The notes: generated by a model not told the origin, from the letters alone. A DNA stretch of 64,000 nt from Nostoc commune NIES-4072 (GCF_003113895.1 NZ_BDUD01000001.1:4637941-4701940), one strand, 5' to 3'; counted from the first letter of the stretch, positions 34,835-44,316 are shown. Made by a program: numbers and translations.

Positions 34835-35998
34835 CTAATTGCAGGGAGAAGGGCCTAAAACAGTATTTACGCAAGTATTCACAACACCTGTAGACACAGT
34901 TTTAATGGAAGGGGGAAGAGGAGCATATCCTAGAGATGCAACGAAAGTATCCGCAGCTGATCCTAAAGCCAAGCTGCTCAAGGTTTTGATACCATTTATT
35001 ATGGCAGCATCTGAGTATATGTCATAAAACAGCAAATAAGTTGCTGTAGAAATGGGATAGGCATTTGGACGGGTTGGATCGTTCAAATTATCGATTCTAA
35101 TCAGCCTGTTAGCGGGATTTGTACCATATTTTACGAGAGTCCCACCTAAAAGAGCGTCTGTAATTGCGTCTGTTGAGGGAGCAATGTAATTACCTGCCTT
35201 GTTACGTAAGAGTGCGGCTGGTAGATTTCTAGCTAAACGGGTAGCACTATCCACATAACCAATTGCACCAGGAGTACTTGCGATCGCACTGGCTACACCT
35301 CCGCCACCAGTTGCACCAATGAAAGTGCTTGGCCAGCTAACAGTTGTACCCACTCCTCTATTCCATACATTAGCTGCTGGAATACCTGGAGTCGCAGCAG
35401 GCTTACATGCAGTATTGAGATGACTGCTTACAACAAAAGTGCTACCACTTGAGTCACTACGACGTACAACTTTGATGGGTAGATTGAGTGCTATTTGGCG
35501 GCCGTTATCTGCACTAATGCTCGCATCGTTCCAATTTGTGATGCTACCGTTCAAAATACCACAGTAACTAGCTCGTGAAAGTTTAATTCCACCTGCTGGT
35601 ACAGTAAGACCACTAGCGTTATAAGCTAACGTGATTCCAACACCGATCACAGGCACTTGGACATAACCACGACCGCCAGTAACTGTTTCTGTTCCTGCTA
35701 CGGGGTCGTCACTAGCTGCAAAAGTGATTGGGCCAGGAGTACCAGTTGGTGGGGTTTGAGTAAAAAAAGCTGTTAACCCTGCGCCACTACCAACTGGGGA
35801 ATATGTCAATGTGATGCTCGGAGCGACTGTTTTTATACCTGTAAACAAAGTATTTACAGTGCTTGCACCTACACCATTACCTATGTTCTGAGCTAGAGAT
35901 TTCTGAGTAGCGGATTGGCCTACTACTAAACCAATTGTGATGGCAAGTACAGAAATTGAATTTGTCAAATTATTCAAGCGAACGGGATATAAACCCAT
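34835..35998 (-). CDS. PstS-family phosphate-binding protein
   Basis: A periplasmic substrate-binding protein of 387 aa. The N-terminal signal peptide ends near the residues 30-37 (SATQKSLAQN). The phosphate-site segments SPVGSGAGLTAFF, AASDDPVAG and RRSDSSGSTFV are visible. Cysteines in SRASYCGIL, HLNTACK and the C-terminal NTCVNTVLGPSPC suggest disulfides. No pstC, pstA or pstB gene is nearby, so it must serve a permease encoded elsewhere or act as a scavenger. A TAACCT direct repeat upstream may be a Pho-box-like site. Confidence 0.85.
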   Translation of the reverse strand: MGLYPVRLNNLTNSISVLAITIGLVVGQSATQKSLAQNIGNGVGASTVNTLFTGIKTVAPSITLTYSPVGSGAGLTAFFTQTPPTGTPGPITFAASDDPVAGTETVTGGRGYVQVPVIGVGITLAYNASGLTVPAGGIKLSRASYCGILNGSITNWNDASISADNGRQIALNLPIKVVRRSDSSGSTFVVSSHLNTACKPAATPGIPAANVWNRGVGTTVSWPSTFIGATGGGGVASAIASTPGAIGYVDSATRLARNLPAALLRNKAGNYIAPSTDAITDALLGGTLVKYGTNPANRLIRIDNLNDPTRPNAYPISTATYLLFYDIYSDAAIINGIKTLSSLALGSAADTFVASLGYAPLPPSIKTVSTGVVNTCVNTVLGPSPCN

Positions 35999-36724
35999 GT
36001 CTTACTCCTTAAAATTAATTTCCGGTTCAACAACATATCAAATTCAAATCAAGTGTCAAACTGGTGATTATAAATAACCTGATTTAACCTCAAAAAACTG
36101 GCATGAATAAAGGTTATTGATAAATCAAAAGTTTGCACAAAACGCTTAAAAATGTAGAGCTATAGCAAATTCAAGGCAAAACTTGAAACTATGTAATAAG
36201 ACGTTAAGAGCCGTAAAGAGTCATGGCAATTCTCTACTTATTGAAATTTCTAAAGCTCTAAAAACGTTCTCAATATCTAAACTGCCCTACAAATGCCAGT
36301 ATTAGCATTAGTTGCTATAACAGGGAACTACAGTCTTCTTGGTAAGAAATTTAAAACTGCAATTCTACCTACGCTCTATAGTTAATCATAAAATTCAACA
36401 AGTGTGAGTTAGATTACTATTAAGTTTTGGTTATGAATTAATTAAACTTTTTTAGAGTTATTTCAAGCTATAAATCACGATTTATTTTGTTTTCATAAAT
36501 TAATTATTGATTAATACTCAGGACAGTTTTTTGCCAAAAAGCCAAAAAAGCCACTTATTGTTGTAGACTGCAAATAGCTCAAAAAAATCATACTGTCAGA
36601 TAAACTATCAATACGGTAAAAACGATACTTAGTTAACCTAGCATTTATTAATAGAAAGTATATTTAGTAAAGTTTTCAGCCAAGTGCGGAACTTTCTGTA
36701 CGATTGCTCATTTACGCACTCAAA
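35999..36724. other. Spacer upstream of pstS
   Basis: A 726-bp AT-rich spacer without a convincing gene. Apart from the TAACCT repeat at 36073-36090, I see no terminator, RNA gene or repeat. Confidence 0.55.
36073..36090. promoter_or_regulatory. Possible Pho-box-like direct repeat
   Basis: AATAACCT and TTTAACCT lie 10 bp apart start to start, ~80 bp upstream of the pstS start. The cyanobacterial PhoB/SphR consensus is CTTAACCT repeated about every 11 bp, so this is an imperfect candidate. Confidence 0.3.
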
Positions 36725-37303
36725 TCAAGGGTTTGTAGAGGGATCAAGTTTTATTCGGACTGTTTTAGGACGACAGGGGCTTCCCCAACAAACCTGCCCA
36801 GCAGGCATATTAGTAAAAACACTACTACGAGCGCCAATCACAGCATTAGCGCCGATTTGCACTCCTGGGGCAATGAAACAATCTGCTGCTACCCATGCAC
36901 CATTGTCAATGGTGATACTCGCTGTTTTCAACCCAAAGGCAGGGTCTTGGATGTCATGGCTACCAGTACATAGGTAGCTTTTTTGTGAAATTACACAGTG
37001 TTCACCGATGCGGATCTGATCGAGGCTGTATAAAACTACGTTATCGCCAATCCAACTGTGGTTGCCAATGGTAACTTTCCAAGGGTAGGTGAAGCGGGCG
37101 GTGGGTCGAATTAATACGCCTTTACCAATACGAGCGCCAAATAGTCTTAGCAAAGCACAACGCAGAATATTTAACGGTTGAGGAGTCAGGGGAAAGGCGA
37201 TCGCTTGCACAAGCCACCATAATAAAATATACCAACCTGGACGCCCCCGATCAAACCAAGATTGGTCATATTTGCGTAAATCTACGAAAGGGTCATTAGT
37301 CAT
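36725..37303 (-). CDS. WcaF-like hexapeptide-repeat O-acetyltransferase
   Basis: A left-handed beta-helix acetyltransferase of 192 aa similar to colanic acid WcaF. Hexapeptide turns run through FGARIGKGVLIRPTARFTYP, IGNHSWIGDNVV, AADCFIAPGVQIGANAVIGA and end at SSVFTNMPAGQVCWG. It likely acetylates an exopolysaccharide sugar in the cytoplasm. It lies downstream of two family-2 glycosyltransferase genes on the same strand, so the three may form a polysaccharide operon. A fragment of its 3' end is duplicated at 34377. Confidence 0.88.
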   Translation of the reverse strand: MTNDPFVDLRKYDQSWFDRGRPGWYILLWWLVQAIAFPLTPQPLNILRCALLRLFGARIGKGVLIRPTARFTYPWKVTIGNHSWIGDNVVLYSLDQIRIGEHCVISQKSYLCTGSHDIQDPAFGLKTASITIDNGAWVAADCFIAPGVQIGANAVIGARSSVFTNMPAGQVCWGSPCRPKTVRIKLDPSTNP

Positions 37304-37333
37304 TAGTCATTAGTCATTAGTCATTGGTCATTA
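37290..37333. repeat. GTCATTA tandem heptamers
   Basis: Five to six GTCATTA/GTCATTG units between the acetyltransferase and the glycosyltransferase genes. The same heptamer recurs at 48252 and 63942. Confidence 0.85.
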
Positions 37334-37334
37334 G

Positions 37335-38288
37335 TTAGGAATCAATGGTCAATAGCTCTCCCTCTGCTCCCCTGTTCTCCTGTTCGCCTGCTCCATTGGC
37401 GGTAGTTGCAGTATTTAAGTGACCACCACAGTTGCGTAATTCGTAGAGTTTAACACCAATTTGATATTCATATTGACTCAGCAAGCGTGCATAGATATAT
37501 CCGGCTTTGCCATCCAAAAAACCGCGTTGAATAATATAAAATAAAACAAATCGTAAAATGGGTTTAAATGGCAGGTGTACCCAGACTTTTTTCAAAAAGC
37601 GCTTGCGTTGCACTGCATCACCAAATAGATTCGCGCCGATAGTGCCGCTATCATCTTTACCTGTGAGAATATTAAAATAAACGCTGGCTTCCCAGTTAGA
37701 ATAGCGGTTGTGTCGTTCTAACCAGTGATAAAGGTCGCGGAAGTCTTCGTGGAGCATATCATTTTTGAGATACCCAACTTTGCCCTGTAAAATCACATGT
37801 TCGTGAACTTCGTTATCACCAGTATTGGGAATATCTTCTGTATGTAGGTTTTCGTAGCGACCTTTTTTGTGTTGAAATAAACGCAGATTCCAATCAGGAT
37901 ATTTTCCGCCATAACGAATCCATTTTCCTAAGAAAAATACGCGGCGGTTGAGATAATAACCTGTATATTCTTTGTTTTGAATTGCTTGATCAATTTCTTC
38001 CCAAAGTTCAGGGGGAATGCGCTCATCGCAATCTACAATTAATACCCATTCGTTACGAAAAGGTAGATTATCTAAAGACCAATTTTTCTTTTTGGGCCAG
38101 CGTCCATTGAAGTTGAATTGTACGACATTTACGCCGTGACTGTTAGCAATTTCAATGCTTTTATCAGTACTTTGAGAATCTACTACAAATATTTCATCTG
38201 CTCTGCTGAGGCTAGCAAGGCAAGCAGGTAAGTTTGCTTGTTCGTTTTTTGCCGGAATTAATACAGAAACTGGTATTTTAGATGACAT
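37335..38288 (-). CDS. Glycosyltransferase family 2
   Basis: A GT-A fold transferase of 317 aa. The nucleotide-sugar core begins VSVLIPAKNEQANLPACL, the metal DxD-type motif is IVDCDERIPP, and the acceptor segment is HEDFRDLYHWLERHNRYSN. The pattern resembles WaaE/KdtX-like beta-glucosyltransferases for surface polysaccharide. Near the C-terminus a helix-rich stretch (PFKPILRFVLFYIIQRGFL) may associate with the membrane. It lies upstream of the acetyltransferase and downstream of another family-2 gene. Confidence 0.9.
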   Translation of the reverse strand: MSSKIPVSVLIPAKNEQANLPACLASLSRADEIFVVDSQSTDKSIEIANSHGVNVVQFNFNGRWPKKKNWSLDNLPFRNEWVLIVDCDERIPPELWEEIDQAIQNKEYTGYYLNRRVFFLGKWIRYGGKYPDWNLRLFQHKKGRYENLHTEDIPNTGDNEVHEHVILQGKVGYLKNDMLHEDFRDLYHWLERHNRYSNWEASVYFNILTGKDDSGTIGANLFGDAVQRKRFLKKVWVHLPFKPILRFVLFYIIQRGFLDGKAGYIYARLLSQYEYQIGVKLYELRNCGGHLNTATTANGAGEQENRGAEGELLTIDS

Positions 38289-38312
38289 ATATTTAGGAGT
38301 TAGGAGTTAGGA

Positions 38313-38341
38313 GTAGAGACGCGATTAATCGCGTCTGTACA
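38313..38341. repeat. 29-bp dispersed palindromic repeat, copy 2
   Basis: An exact reverse complement of 18975-19003. It is inserted between TTAGGAG heptamers in the spacer separating the two glycosyltransferase genes. Confidence 0.85.
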
Positions 38342-38380
38342 GGAGTTAGGAGTAAAGCATTCAGAATTCTGAATTCTTCT

Positions 38381-39313
38381 TTATTTCTTATTTGATGTGG
38401 ATAAAAGACCTTGAATAGCAGCATTTAAGTAACCAATCTGACCGTAAGCATATACAAGTTTGTCAAACCGTTCTGCTGGGTCAGAAAAATATTGCAATGC
38501 CTTATACAAGCCGCGCAGAAAGCGTTCGCTACCTCGCTGTAATTGAGCAATTCCAGCTTTACCAGCGAGTTGTTCTCGATAGCATTCACTGATACCTTGC
38601 CACCAGCCCCGGTTTAAAAACCAGGAGGGTTGGAGGCGTTCTGGAGCAACATTGTGAGCAACCAGCGCTTCAGGAAGATAAGCAACTTGCCAATTACGCT
38701 GTAGGGCAAATTCGGTCATTTGCAGTTCTTCATTTGATAATAAATTTTTTCCTACTCGACCAAGATGAGGATCAAAACCGCCAATTTCTTCTAGGAAACT
38801 GCGGCGGATGGAGTAATTCAAGCCTCTGGGTGTTAAGCCAGGTTGCTCGATGTAGATGATATTGTCACCCAAATCGTATGCACCGAGATTTGCAGCTAAT
38901 CCTGGAGATAGCCACCGTGGTTGTTGAATTCCTGGAGGCCAAATGAGAGTGACTTTGCCACCTGCGATCGCCAGTTTAGAATTATTGTAATAGGCAAAAT
39001 ATAAAACCTGTAGCCAGCCCTTGCTAGCAACGGCATCGTCATCCAGATAAGCAAGAATATCACCACTAGCTACTTTTGCACCCGTGTTGCGGGCGACAGA
39101 TAAACCAATGGTAGGTTCAAATACATACTTCAGGCGCGGATTGTGGGCCCTTTGTTCTACCACCTCACGAGTGCGATCGCTAGATCCATTATCAACTACC
39201 ACAATTTCAAAGTCAGCAGCAAAATCCTGCGCTAGAAGACTATCAATTGCAGCCCCTAAATAGGTATCTCGATTGTGGGTACAGATAATGGCAGAGATTT
39301 GGGTGTCTGGCAT
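38381..39313 (-). CDS. Glycosyltransferase family 2 (second gene)
   Basis: A 310-aa GT-A transferase. Core motifs are ISAIICTHNRDTYLGAAI, VVDNGSSDRTREVV, the DxD-like AYLDDDAVA and GGFDPHLGRVGKNLLSNEE. It is probably involved in surface glycan assembly with the neighbouring glycosyltransferase and acetyltransferase. I start it at ATG 39313 (MPDTQISA). The frame extends 18 codons upstream, but that part is read from an AATCTAAAATCC-type dispersed repeat. Confidence 0.88.
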   Translation of the reverse strand: MPDTQISAIICTHNRDTYLGAAIDSLLAQDFAADFEIVVVDNGSSDRTREVVEQRAHNPRLKYVFEPTIGLSVARNTGAKVASGDILAYLDDDAVASKGWLQVLYFAYYNNSKLAIAGGKVTLIWPPGIQQPRWLSPGLAANLGAYDLGDNIIYIEQPGLTPRGLNYSIRRSFLEEIGGFDPHLGRVGKNLLSNEELQMTEFALQRNWQVAYLPEALVAHNVAPERLQPSWFLNRGWWQGISECYREQLAGKAGIAQLQRGSERFLRGLYKALQYFSDPAERFDKLVYAYGQIGYLNAAIQGLLSTSNKK

Positions 39314-39447
39314 AGCTTTTATTTTGGATTTTAGATTTGGGATTTTAGATAAAAATCTGAAATCCAAGGCACACCTGCTGAGAGTTAATCTAAACTAAAA
39401 ATTACCGACCCACCAACCGAGTTTCTTCGGAAATAATCTTTAAAACT

Positions 39448-40245
39448 TTACGTTTGTTGAATATGACCGTGTAAAACAACAAGTGTTTGGGCCAGTTGAC
39501 TCAGGCGGGTTTCCAAAGATTGCTTGCGTCCTAACAGTTGACGTAACTTTTGGTAACGCGCGATCGCCATGCTAACATTGGGAATCTGATCTGCTGGACA
39601 TGGGCGTGACCAGACTTTACCAGTATCGTCTATACCACAGAGACGGTAGCCAGTAATAGATGATTGATAAGATACTTTCCCACCAGTGGCGCAAATTTCT
39701 TCTACGTAGTTCATCAGGCGGTCAACTTCTGCATGGCGCAGTGTTGCAGTTCCTCCTGCTTCTGGTTCCTTGGGATTAGATTCTAACCAGCCATTGACAA
39801 TTGGCCCTTCTAAGTAAATATCCTGAATTTGCTTCAAAATATTTTGTAGTTCTATTTGCCACCCGGCGACAGTTTCTTGAATTTCTTGCAATAAATTCAT
39901 CGCCAATCCTGGATTTGCTCCGTGGCGATGGCTACTAAAGCTCGGAGTTTTCAACTTGGGTAGGCTGGGTGTTTTGCTACCATCCTCTTGTGCTTGAAAG
40001 GTCTGCACAGACTCATGGTGAGGAAAGAAATCTTGTTCAGCAGGATAATCTCTCTTAGTGTCAACTGTTTGTTCTTCCTGAGAGGATGGAGTTTGTGTAC
40101 TTTCTGTGGATTCGTTGGCTCCGACACTGATTCTAAAGGAGAAAGGCCGTTTTGTGGTTGAATCACCAGCTTCGGCGGCAGAGGCAGTGCCGCGATTCCC
40201 TAAATCATGTAGAGTTGCTTCTATGCGTTTTAAGCCTGCGTTCAT
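39448..40245 (-). CDS. Hypothetical protein, 265 aa
   Basis: I do not recognise this protein. The first ~110 residues are low-complexity, rich in Ser, Thr, Glu and Gln, and probably disordered. The C-terminal half is ordered, with helical stretches (MNLLQEIQETVAGWQIELQN, YQKLRQLLGRKQSLETRLSQ) flanking a small beta segment (GKVSYQSSITGYRLCGIDD). A coiled-coil tail is likely. No membrane segment is seen. It lies at the upstream end of the glycosyltransferase group and is divergent from cobU. Confidence 0.7.
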   Translation of the reverse strand: MNAGLKRIEATLHDLGNRGTASAAEAGDSTTKRPFSFRISVGANESTESTQTPSSQEEQTVDTKRDYPAEQDFFPHHESVQTFQAQEDGSKTPSLPKLKTPSFSSHRHGANPGLAMNLLQEIQETVAGWQIELQNILKQIQDIYLEGPIVNGWLESNPKEPEAGGTATLRHAEVDRLMNYVEEICATGGKVSYQSSITGYRLCGIDDTGKVWSRPCPADQIPNVSMAIARYQKLRQLLGRKQSLETRLSQLAQTLVVLHGHIQQT

Positions 40246-40461
40246 AAAGACATCCTAAGGTTTGCTGTCCCCGATGGTGTTGGATAATTAAGAATGGGGT
40301 TGTTGGGATTTTCGGCTTTTGCCAATTGTCACATCAATGATGCTGGTGCTAATTTTATCTCTTAAAAGTTATTTGAAACTAAAAATTTTGCCGATAAAGT
40401 AAAAAACTGTGGTGATAAATTGCAACCGTAGGCATATTGTTAAAATATTCAGGAAACAACT

Positions 40462-41028
40462 TTGGGTAAAATCATTTTAGTAACAGGGCCAGCACGATCT
40501 GGTAAAAGTGAATGGGCGGAAACTCTGGCTATGCAGTCAGGAAAAGCAGTTGTTTACGTAGCAACAGCCACTGATAACCCAGATGACGAAGAATGGCATC
40601 AACGCATTTTAGAACATCAACAACGTCGTCCCCAAGACTGGCTAACTTTATCTGTACCTGTGGAACTGTCTGCTACCCTCGCTGATGCCAAACCTTATAC
40701 CTGTCTTTTAGTTGATTCTTTAGGAACTTGGGTTGCGAATCTTTTAGAAGAGGACGAATTTAGCTGGGAAAACATCGTTGCAGAGTTGTTAGAGACAGTG
40801 GATCTGGTGGCTGCTGATCTGGTGTTTGTAGCAGAAGAGGTAGGTTGGGGTGTAATACCAGCTTATCCCCTTGGGAGGGCGTTCCGCGATCGCCTGGGTT
40901 CTTTAGTCCGCCAGCTAGGTGTACTTAGCAATACTGTTTATTTAGTTACAGGTGGTCATGTTCTCAATCTCAGCAGGCTTGGTTACCCATTGCCAAATAG
41001 AGGAGAAGTGAGGAGTCAAGATTCTTAA
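40462..41028 (+). CDS. cobU: Adenosylcobinamide kinase/adenosylcobinamide-phosphate guanylyltransferase
   Basis: Phosphorylates adenosylcobinamide and then transfers GMP to it in cobalamin nucleotide-loop assembly. The 188-aa protein has the P-loop GPARSGKS at 9-16, YVATATDNPDDEEWHQRILEH carrying the guanylylated histidine, and the LVDSLGTWVANLL and FVAEEVGWGVIP segments. Translation begins at TTG 40462 with AGGAAAC 5-10 nt upstream; no ATG fits the family N-terminus. No cobalamin riboswitch is evident upstream. Confidence 0.92.
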   Translation: MGKIILVTGPARSGKSEWAETLAMQSGKAVVYVATATDNPDDEEWHQRILEHQQRRPQDWLTLSVPVELSATLADAKPYTCLLVDSLGTWVANLLEEDEFSWENIVAELLETVDLVAADLVFVAEEVGWGVIPAYPLGRAFRDRLGSLVRQLGVLSNTVYLVTGGHVLNLSRLGYPLPNRGEVRSQDS

Positions 41029-41080
41029 CTATTAATTCAAATTAATCCAAAATCTAAAATTTAAAATCTAAAATTGTAAT

Positions 41081-41485
41081 ATGGCAACCAAACAAGAAGT
41101 TAGAGGATACCTTGCCTACTGGTTTCAGTTAGGTAAGAAAGTGATTACGAGCAACGGTAAGGCAAGCTTTTTGCCCCAATCGGTGCTAAATGGCGATCGC
41201 TATAGTGAAGAATTTGAAGAGTGCTGGCAAAAAATTCTCTCACCAGAATCGGGTGATTGTTACCTAGAAGGTACACATGAAACCATTGCTGAACTGTTGA
41301 CACCAGCCTGGGAAATGCTACCTTGCAGTCGTTGCAGTATGCCAGTAGCTGCGCGAAACGTCGGGATGCCGGCGTTGTTATGCCCCTGTAATGATTTACC
41401 TAGCTGGCCTAATACTGAATTACCAGCACCGCGAGAGCCAATTAATACTCAAGAGCAACTTAAAATAATTAGCGATCGCTTATAG
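41081..41485 (+). CDS. Hypothetical protein with a Cys cluster, 134 aa
   Basis: A soluble 134-aa protein with PCSRCSMPV and LLCPCNDL, two Cys-x-x-Cys / Cys-x-Cys pairs about 15 residues apart that could bind zinc. The N-terminus (VRGYLAYWFQLGKKVITSNG) recurs in cyanobacterial proteins of unknown function, in my recollection. It follows cobU by ~50 bp in the same direction and may be co-transcribed. IS copy B is inserted 46 bp after its stop. Confidence 0.7.
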   Translation: MATKQEVRGYLAYWFQLGKKVITSNGKASFLPQSVLNGDRYSEEFEECWQKILSPESGDCYLEGTHETIAELLTPAWEMLPCSRCSMPVAARNVGMPALLCPCNDLPSWPNTELPAPREPINTQEQLKIISDRL

Positions 41486-41589
41486 ACAATCTTGCATTTT
41501 CTCAGTCGTCTTTAGACGACTTTCGCTATTAACCCAAGTTGCTAGTTACTCTTATGGGCGATCGCTTTGGGACAGTAAAGCAATAAAAT

Positions 41590-41618
41590 GCCCTCCAAGA
41601 AGAGAAAATTAGGAGGGC
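41590..41618 (+). promoter_or_regulatory. Hairpin sequestering the transposase ribosome binding site (copy B)
   Basis: The same GCCCTCC/GGAGGGC stem as in copy A, with the Shine-Dalgarno sequence in the 3' arm and ATG at 41622. Confidence 0.65.
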
Positions 41619-41621
41619 TAA

Positions 41622-42449
41622 ATGCTAAACGAAATAATTTCCATATATGCTATCATAGACGACCTGTTAAAGGCGATTGGGCATAATGAAGATTGTCGTC
41701 GAGAGATGAATGACGCAGAAATTATTACAACGGCAATAACATCGGCGATGTTCTTTAATGGTAATCATAGTAAGGCTTGTACCTATATGAAAGAACATAA
41801 GTTGATATCTAATATGTTAGAAAAGTCACGATTTAACCGGAGATTACACAGTGTCTCAATGTTAATCAACGACTTGTTTCATCAAGTGGGAATGGCACTG
41901 AAGGAAATTAGTGATTCCACTGAATATCTTTTAGACTCGTTCCCAGTGCCCATCTGCGATAACATCCGTATCTTTAATGTAAAAATAATACAGTCGGCGC
42001 AGTATAGAGGTTACATCGCATCGAAAAAACGATATTTTTACGGGGTTCGAGTTCAGTTATTAACAACCAAAAATGGTATTCCTGTCGAATTTGTGTTTAT
42101 GCCTGGTAGTGCCAACGATGTACGTGCTTTAAATGCCTTACCCTTGAATCTACCACCTGGTAGTGAAATTTATGGTGATTCAGCTTACACCGACTACACG
42201 ATTGAGGATGACTTGGAACAAACAAGTCACATTTCTTTAAAAGTCATGAGGAAAAAGAACTCCAAGCGTCAAGACCAGCCTTGGAATCAATATATTAAAC
42301 AACATACTCGGCATTATATCGAAACTGTGTTTAGTAGTATCACTTGTGTTTTTCCAAAATCAATACATGCAGTCACTTATCAAGGGTTTTTACTTAAGCT
42401 ACAAGCATTCATTTTTTCTTTTACTCTTCAACAAGCTTTTATTGAATAA
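41622..42449 (+). CDS. IS982-family transposase (copy B)
   Basis: Identical in protein sequence to the transposase at 32329-33156, with an intact DDE triad. The two undamaged copies, 9.3 kb apart and in direct orientation, could recombine and delete the intervening polysaccharide, pstS and cobU genes. Confidence 0.95.
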   Translation: MLNEIISIYAIIDDLLKAIGHNEDCRREMNDAEIITTAITSAMFFNGNHSKACTYMKEHKLISNMLEKSRFNRRLHSVSMLINDLFHQVGMALKEISDSTEYLLDSFPVPICDNIRIFNVKIIQSAQYRGYIASKKRYFYGVRVQLLTTKNGIPVEFVFMPGSANDVRALNALPLNLPPGSEIYGDSAYTDYTIEDDLEQTSHISLKVMRKKNSKRQDQPWNQYIKQHTRHYIETVFSSITCVFPKSIHAVTYQGFLLKLQAFIFSFTLQQAFIE

Positions 42450-42654
42450 GTAATTTATACAACTAATAGGCATTTAAGTAGCTGAATGCTGGCAACAATG
42501 GCATCGGCACGTTGGCGCTAGGCACCAACTTTGTTGTACGCGATCGCATGAATTGAGTGATAACAAGTGCATATCAGTCGATAACCAGCAACTTGGGTTA
42601 TTAGACTGGTGAATTTATTCTGAGGCGGGCTAGATGAGAATGAAATAGCCAACA

Positions 42655-44316
42655 CTATAAACTGCTAACTAATTTATTCTTAATTAAGATATTACGTCGG
42701 CGCAATTTAGGAGATTTGGCCAATTTCCAGACCGAATAATATTGATCACTGTAAACAATATCTGTCTTTAATTTATAATTTTCTTCGATTGTTTCGCGCC
42801 AATTCTCTGAAGGATTGAGTAAAAATACATCAGCAAACCCATCAGGTATTTTAGGAATTTGTTGTTTGTTCACCAACAAAAATCGCACTTTTGGTTCCAA
42901 AAGATAGCTTAGAGAAAAAACATTTCCATAATTATTGCCCAAAGCATCACTAACCAAAAGTGGACTACTCGTCTGATTGATGATTTGGGCAACTTGTGGA
43001 TTGCCATAACTCATACCCTTATTCCACCAAGTTTCTGCCTGGGAACTCACCTTAGAAGAAATCAGTCCACAAATAATCACTAATGCTATGATTATCTGCC
43101 AAATGCTCCGGCGTGATCTGCTTCCATTATATATTTGCGTAGCTAATAGGTAAGCAACAGTTACTTGGATTCCTAAATAAGATGGTATAAAATATGGTTC
43201 AGTAGATAATTGAATGCTACCTGCACTTGACAATATTAAGGGTAGTGCTGGGACTACAATCAATGTGATGAGGAAAAACCAGACTTTATAGTTAGTTGTT
43301 AGACAAAGAAAACAAATTGAATATCCTATCAAAATTAAAAATATTGATGTAATTAAATAGTTTATAGGATTATCTAGCTTAAGGTCTATATCAAAAAAAA
43401 TTCGGCTTAACTGCATCATTAAAAATGGAAATGTAGGTATCAAAGGTGGCTGGATTATTGTTTTATCTGCTGAAATCAAAAATTGAAAAAAGTCACCCAT
43501 CACAATTGTTATCCAAGGCATGAAAGCTAAAAAACTTACCAGTGATACTAACAGATAAGTTCTGACAGTTTCAGTCAACTTAAATTTGGCAGCGATAATT
43601 ACATAAATTCCATGAGCAAGTGCTACAAATGCACTCCAAAGACATGTATAGAGACTGATAGCTAAAGTTACTGCATAAATGCTCCAGATAGCGAATAAAT
43701 CTGGTCTTTTTTGTTCTTTTACTGGCTCATCTTTATCTTGTGATTCCAGCCGCATTACTCGCAGCAGAGACGCGCTAGATAGTAATATGGTCACTAACCA
43801 GAGAATATATTCTTGTGCTTCTTGGGCATAAACTAGTTGAATTGGAGAAATTGCGATAAGTGCGATCGCTACACCTGGAACCGATAATGGCACATTAAAT
43901 AATTCTCGGCATAGCCAATAAACACAAGGAAAAACCAGCAAACTGATGCAGGCAGATAAACTTCTAATCGCCGTCACCGAATTACCAAAGGTTTGCATCC
44001 ATAATCTGGCTATTATGTAATAAAGCGGTGGATGATAAGGATCTTCTTTTGCCAAATTCATGATTGTGTCATTTAAGCTTTTTTGTTGATTTGCACCTTG
44101 AAACTGGGCAAAGCTTTCTCTAGTAATGACACGATTATTAAAAATTTCTTGTTTTACTTCAGTTGTTCTGTAACCAGAAATCCGCAATGAAGTATAAGTT
44201 TCATCATGGCAGTAAACTTTGTTGTCAAGGTTAAAAAAGCGAAACAATATACCCATCGTCAGTAAGAAAATAATTAAAAATCGCAACCAACTCGGAGTAA
44301 ATTTGAGATGGCGCAT
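42655..44316 (-). CDS. GT39-like membrane glycosyltransferase
   Basis: A 553-aa integral membrane protein with about 11-12 hydrophobic helices. The first luminal loop has an acidic motif (NKVYCHDETYTSLRISGY), and later YHPPLYYIIARLWMQTFG, the signatures of dolichyl/undecaprenyl-phosphate-sugar transferases (PMT/ArnT-like). It presumably moves a lipid-linked sugar onto a protein or lipid at the outer face of the membrane. The substrate is unknown. It is monocistronic, and IS copy B ends 56 bp beyond its stop. Confidence 0.85.
   Translation of the reverse strand: MRHLKFTPSWLRFLIIFLLTMGILFRFFNLDNKVYCHDETYTSLRISGYRTTEVKQEIFNNRVITRESFAQFQGANQQKSLNDTIMNLAKEDPYHPPLYYIIARLWMQTFGNSVTAIRSLSACISLLVFPCVYWLCRELFNVPLSVPGVAIALIAISPIQLVYAQEAQEYILWLVTILLSSASLLRVMRLESQDKDEPVKEQKRPDLFAIWSIYAVTLAISLYTCLWSAFVALAHGIYVIIAAKFKLTETVRTYLLVSLVSFLAFMPWITIVMGDFFQFLISADKTIIQPPLIPTFPFLMMQLSRIFFDIDLKLDNPINYLITSIFLILIGYSICFLCLTTNYKVWFFLITLIVVPALPLILSSAGSIQLSTEPYFIPSYLGIQVTVAYLLATQIYNGSRSRRSIWQIIIALVIICGLISSKVSSQAETWWNKGMSYGNPQVAQIINQTSSPLLVSDALGNNYGNVFSLSYLLEPKVRFLLVNKQQIPKIPDGFADVFLLNPSENWRETIEENYKLKTDIVYSDQYYSVWKLAKSPKLRRRNILIKNKLVSSL

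Larger units (their letters stand above)
41532..42598 (+). mobile_element. IS982-family insertion sequence, copy B (1,067 bp)
   Basis: Same length, termini and gene as the copy at 32239-33305, in the same orientation and again flanked by TATTA on both sides. It is inserted in an intergenic site between a hypothetical gene and the 3' end of the GT39-like gene, so it breaks no gene. Confidence 0.93.

Noticed and set aside
40246..40461. Cobalamin riboswitch upstream of cobU
   Set aside because: The 216-bp spacer is AT-rich, with no B12-box-like sequence or suitable stems visible.
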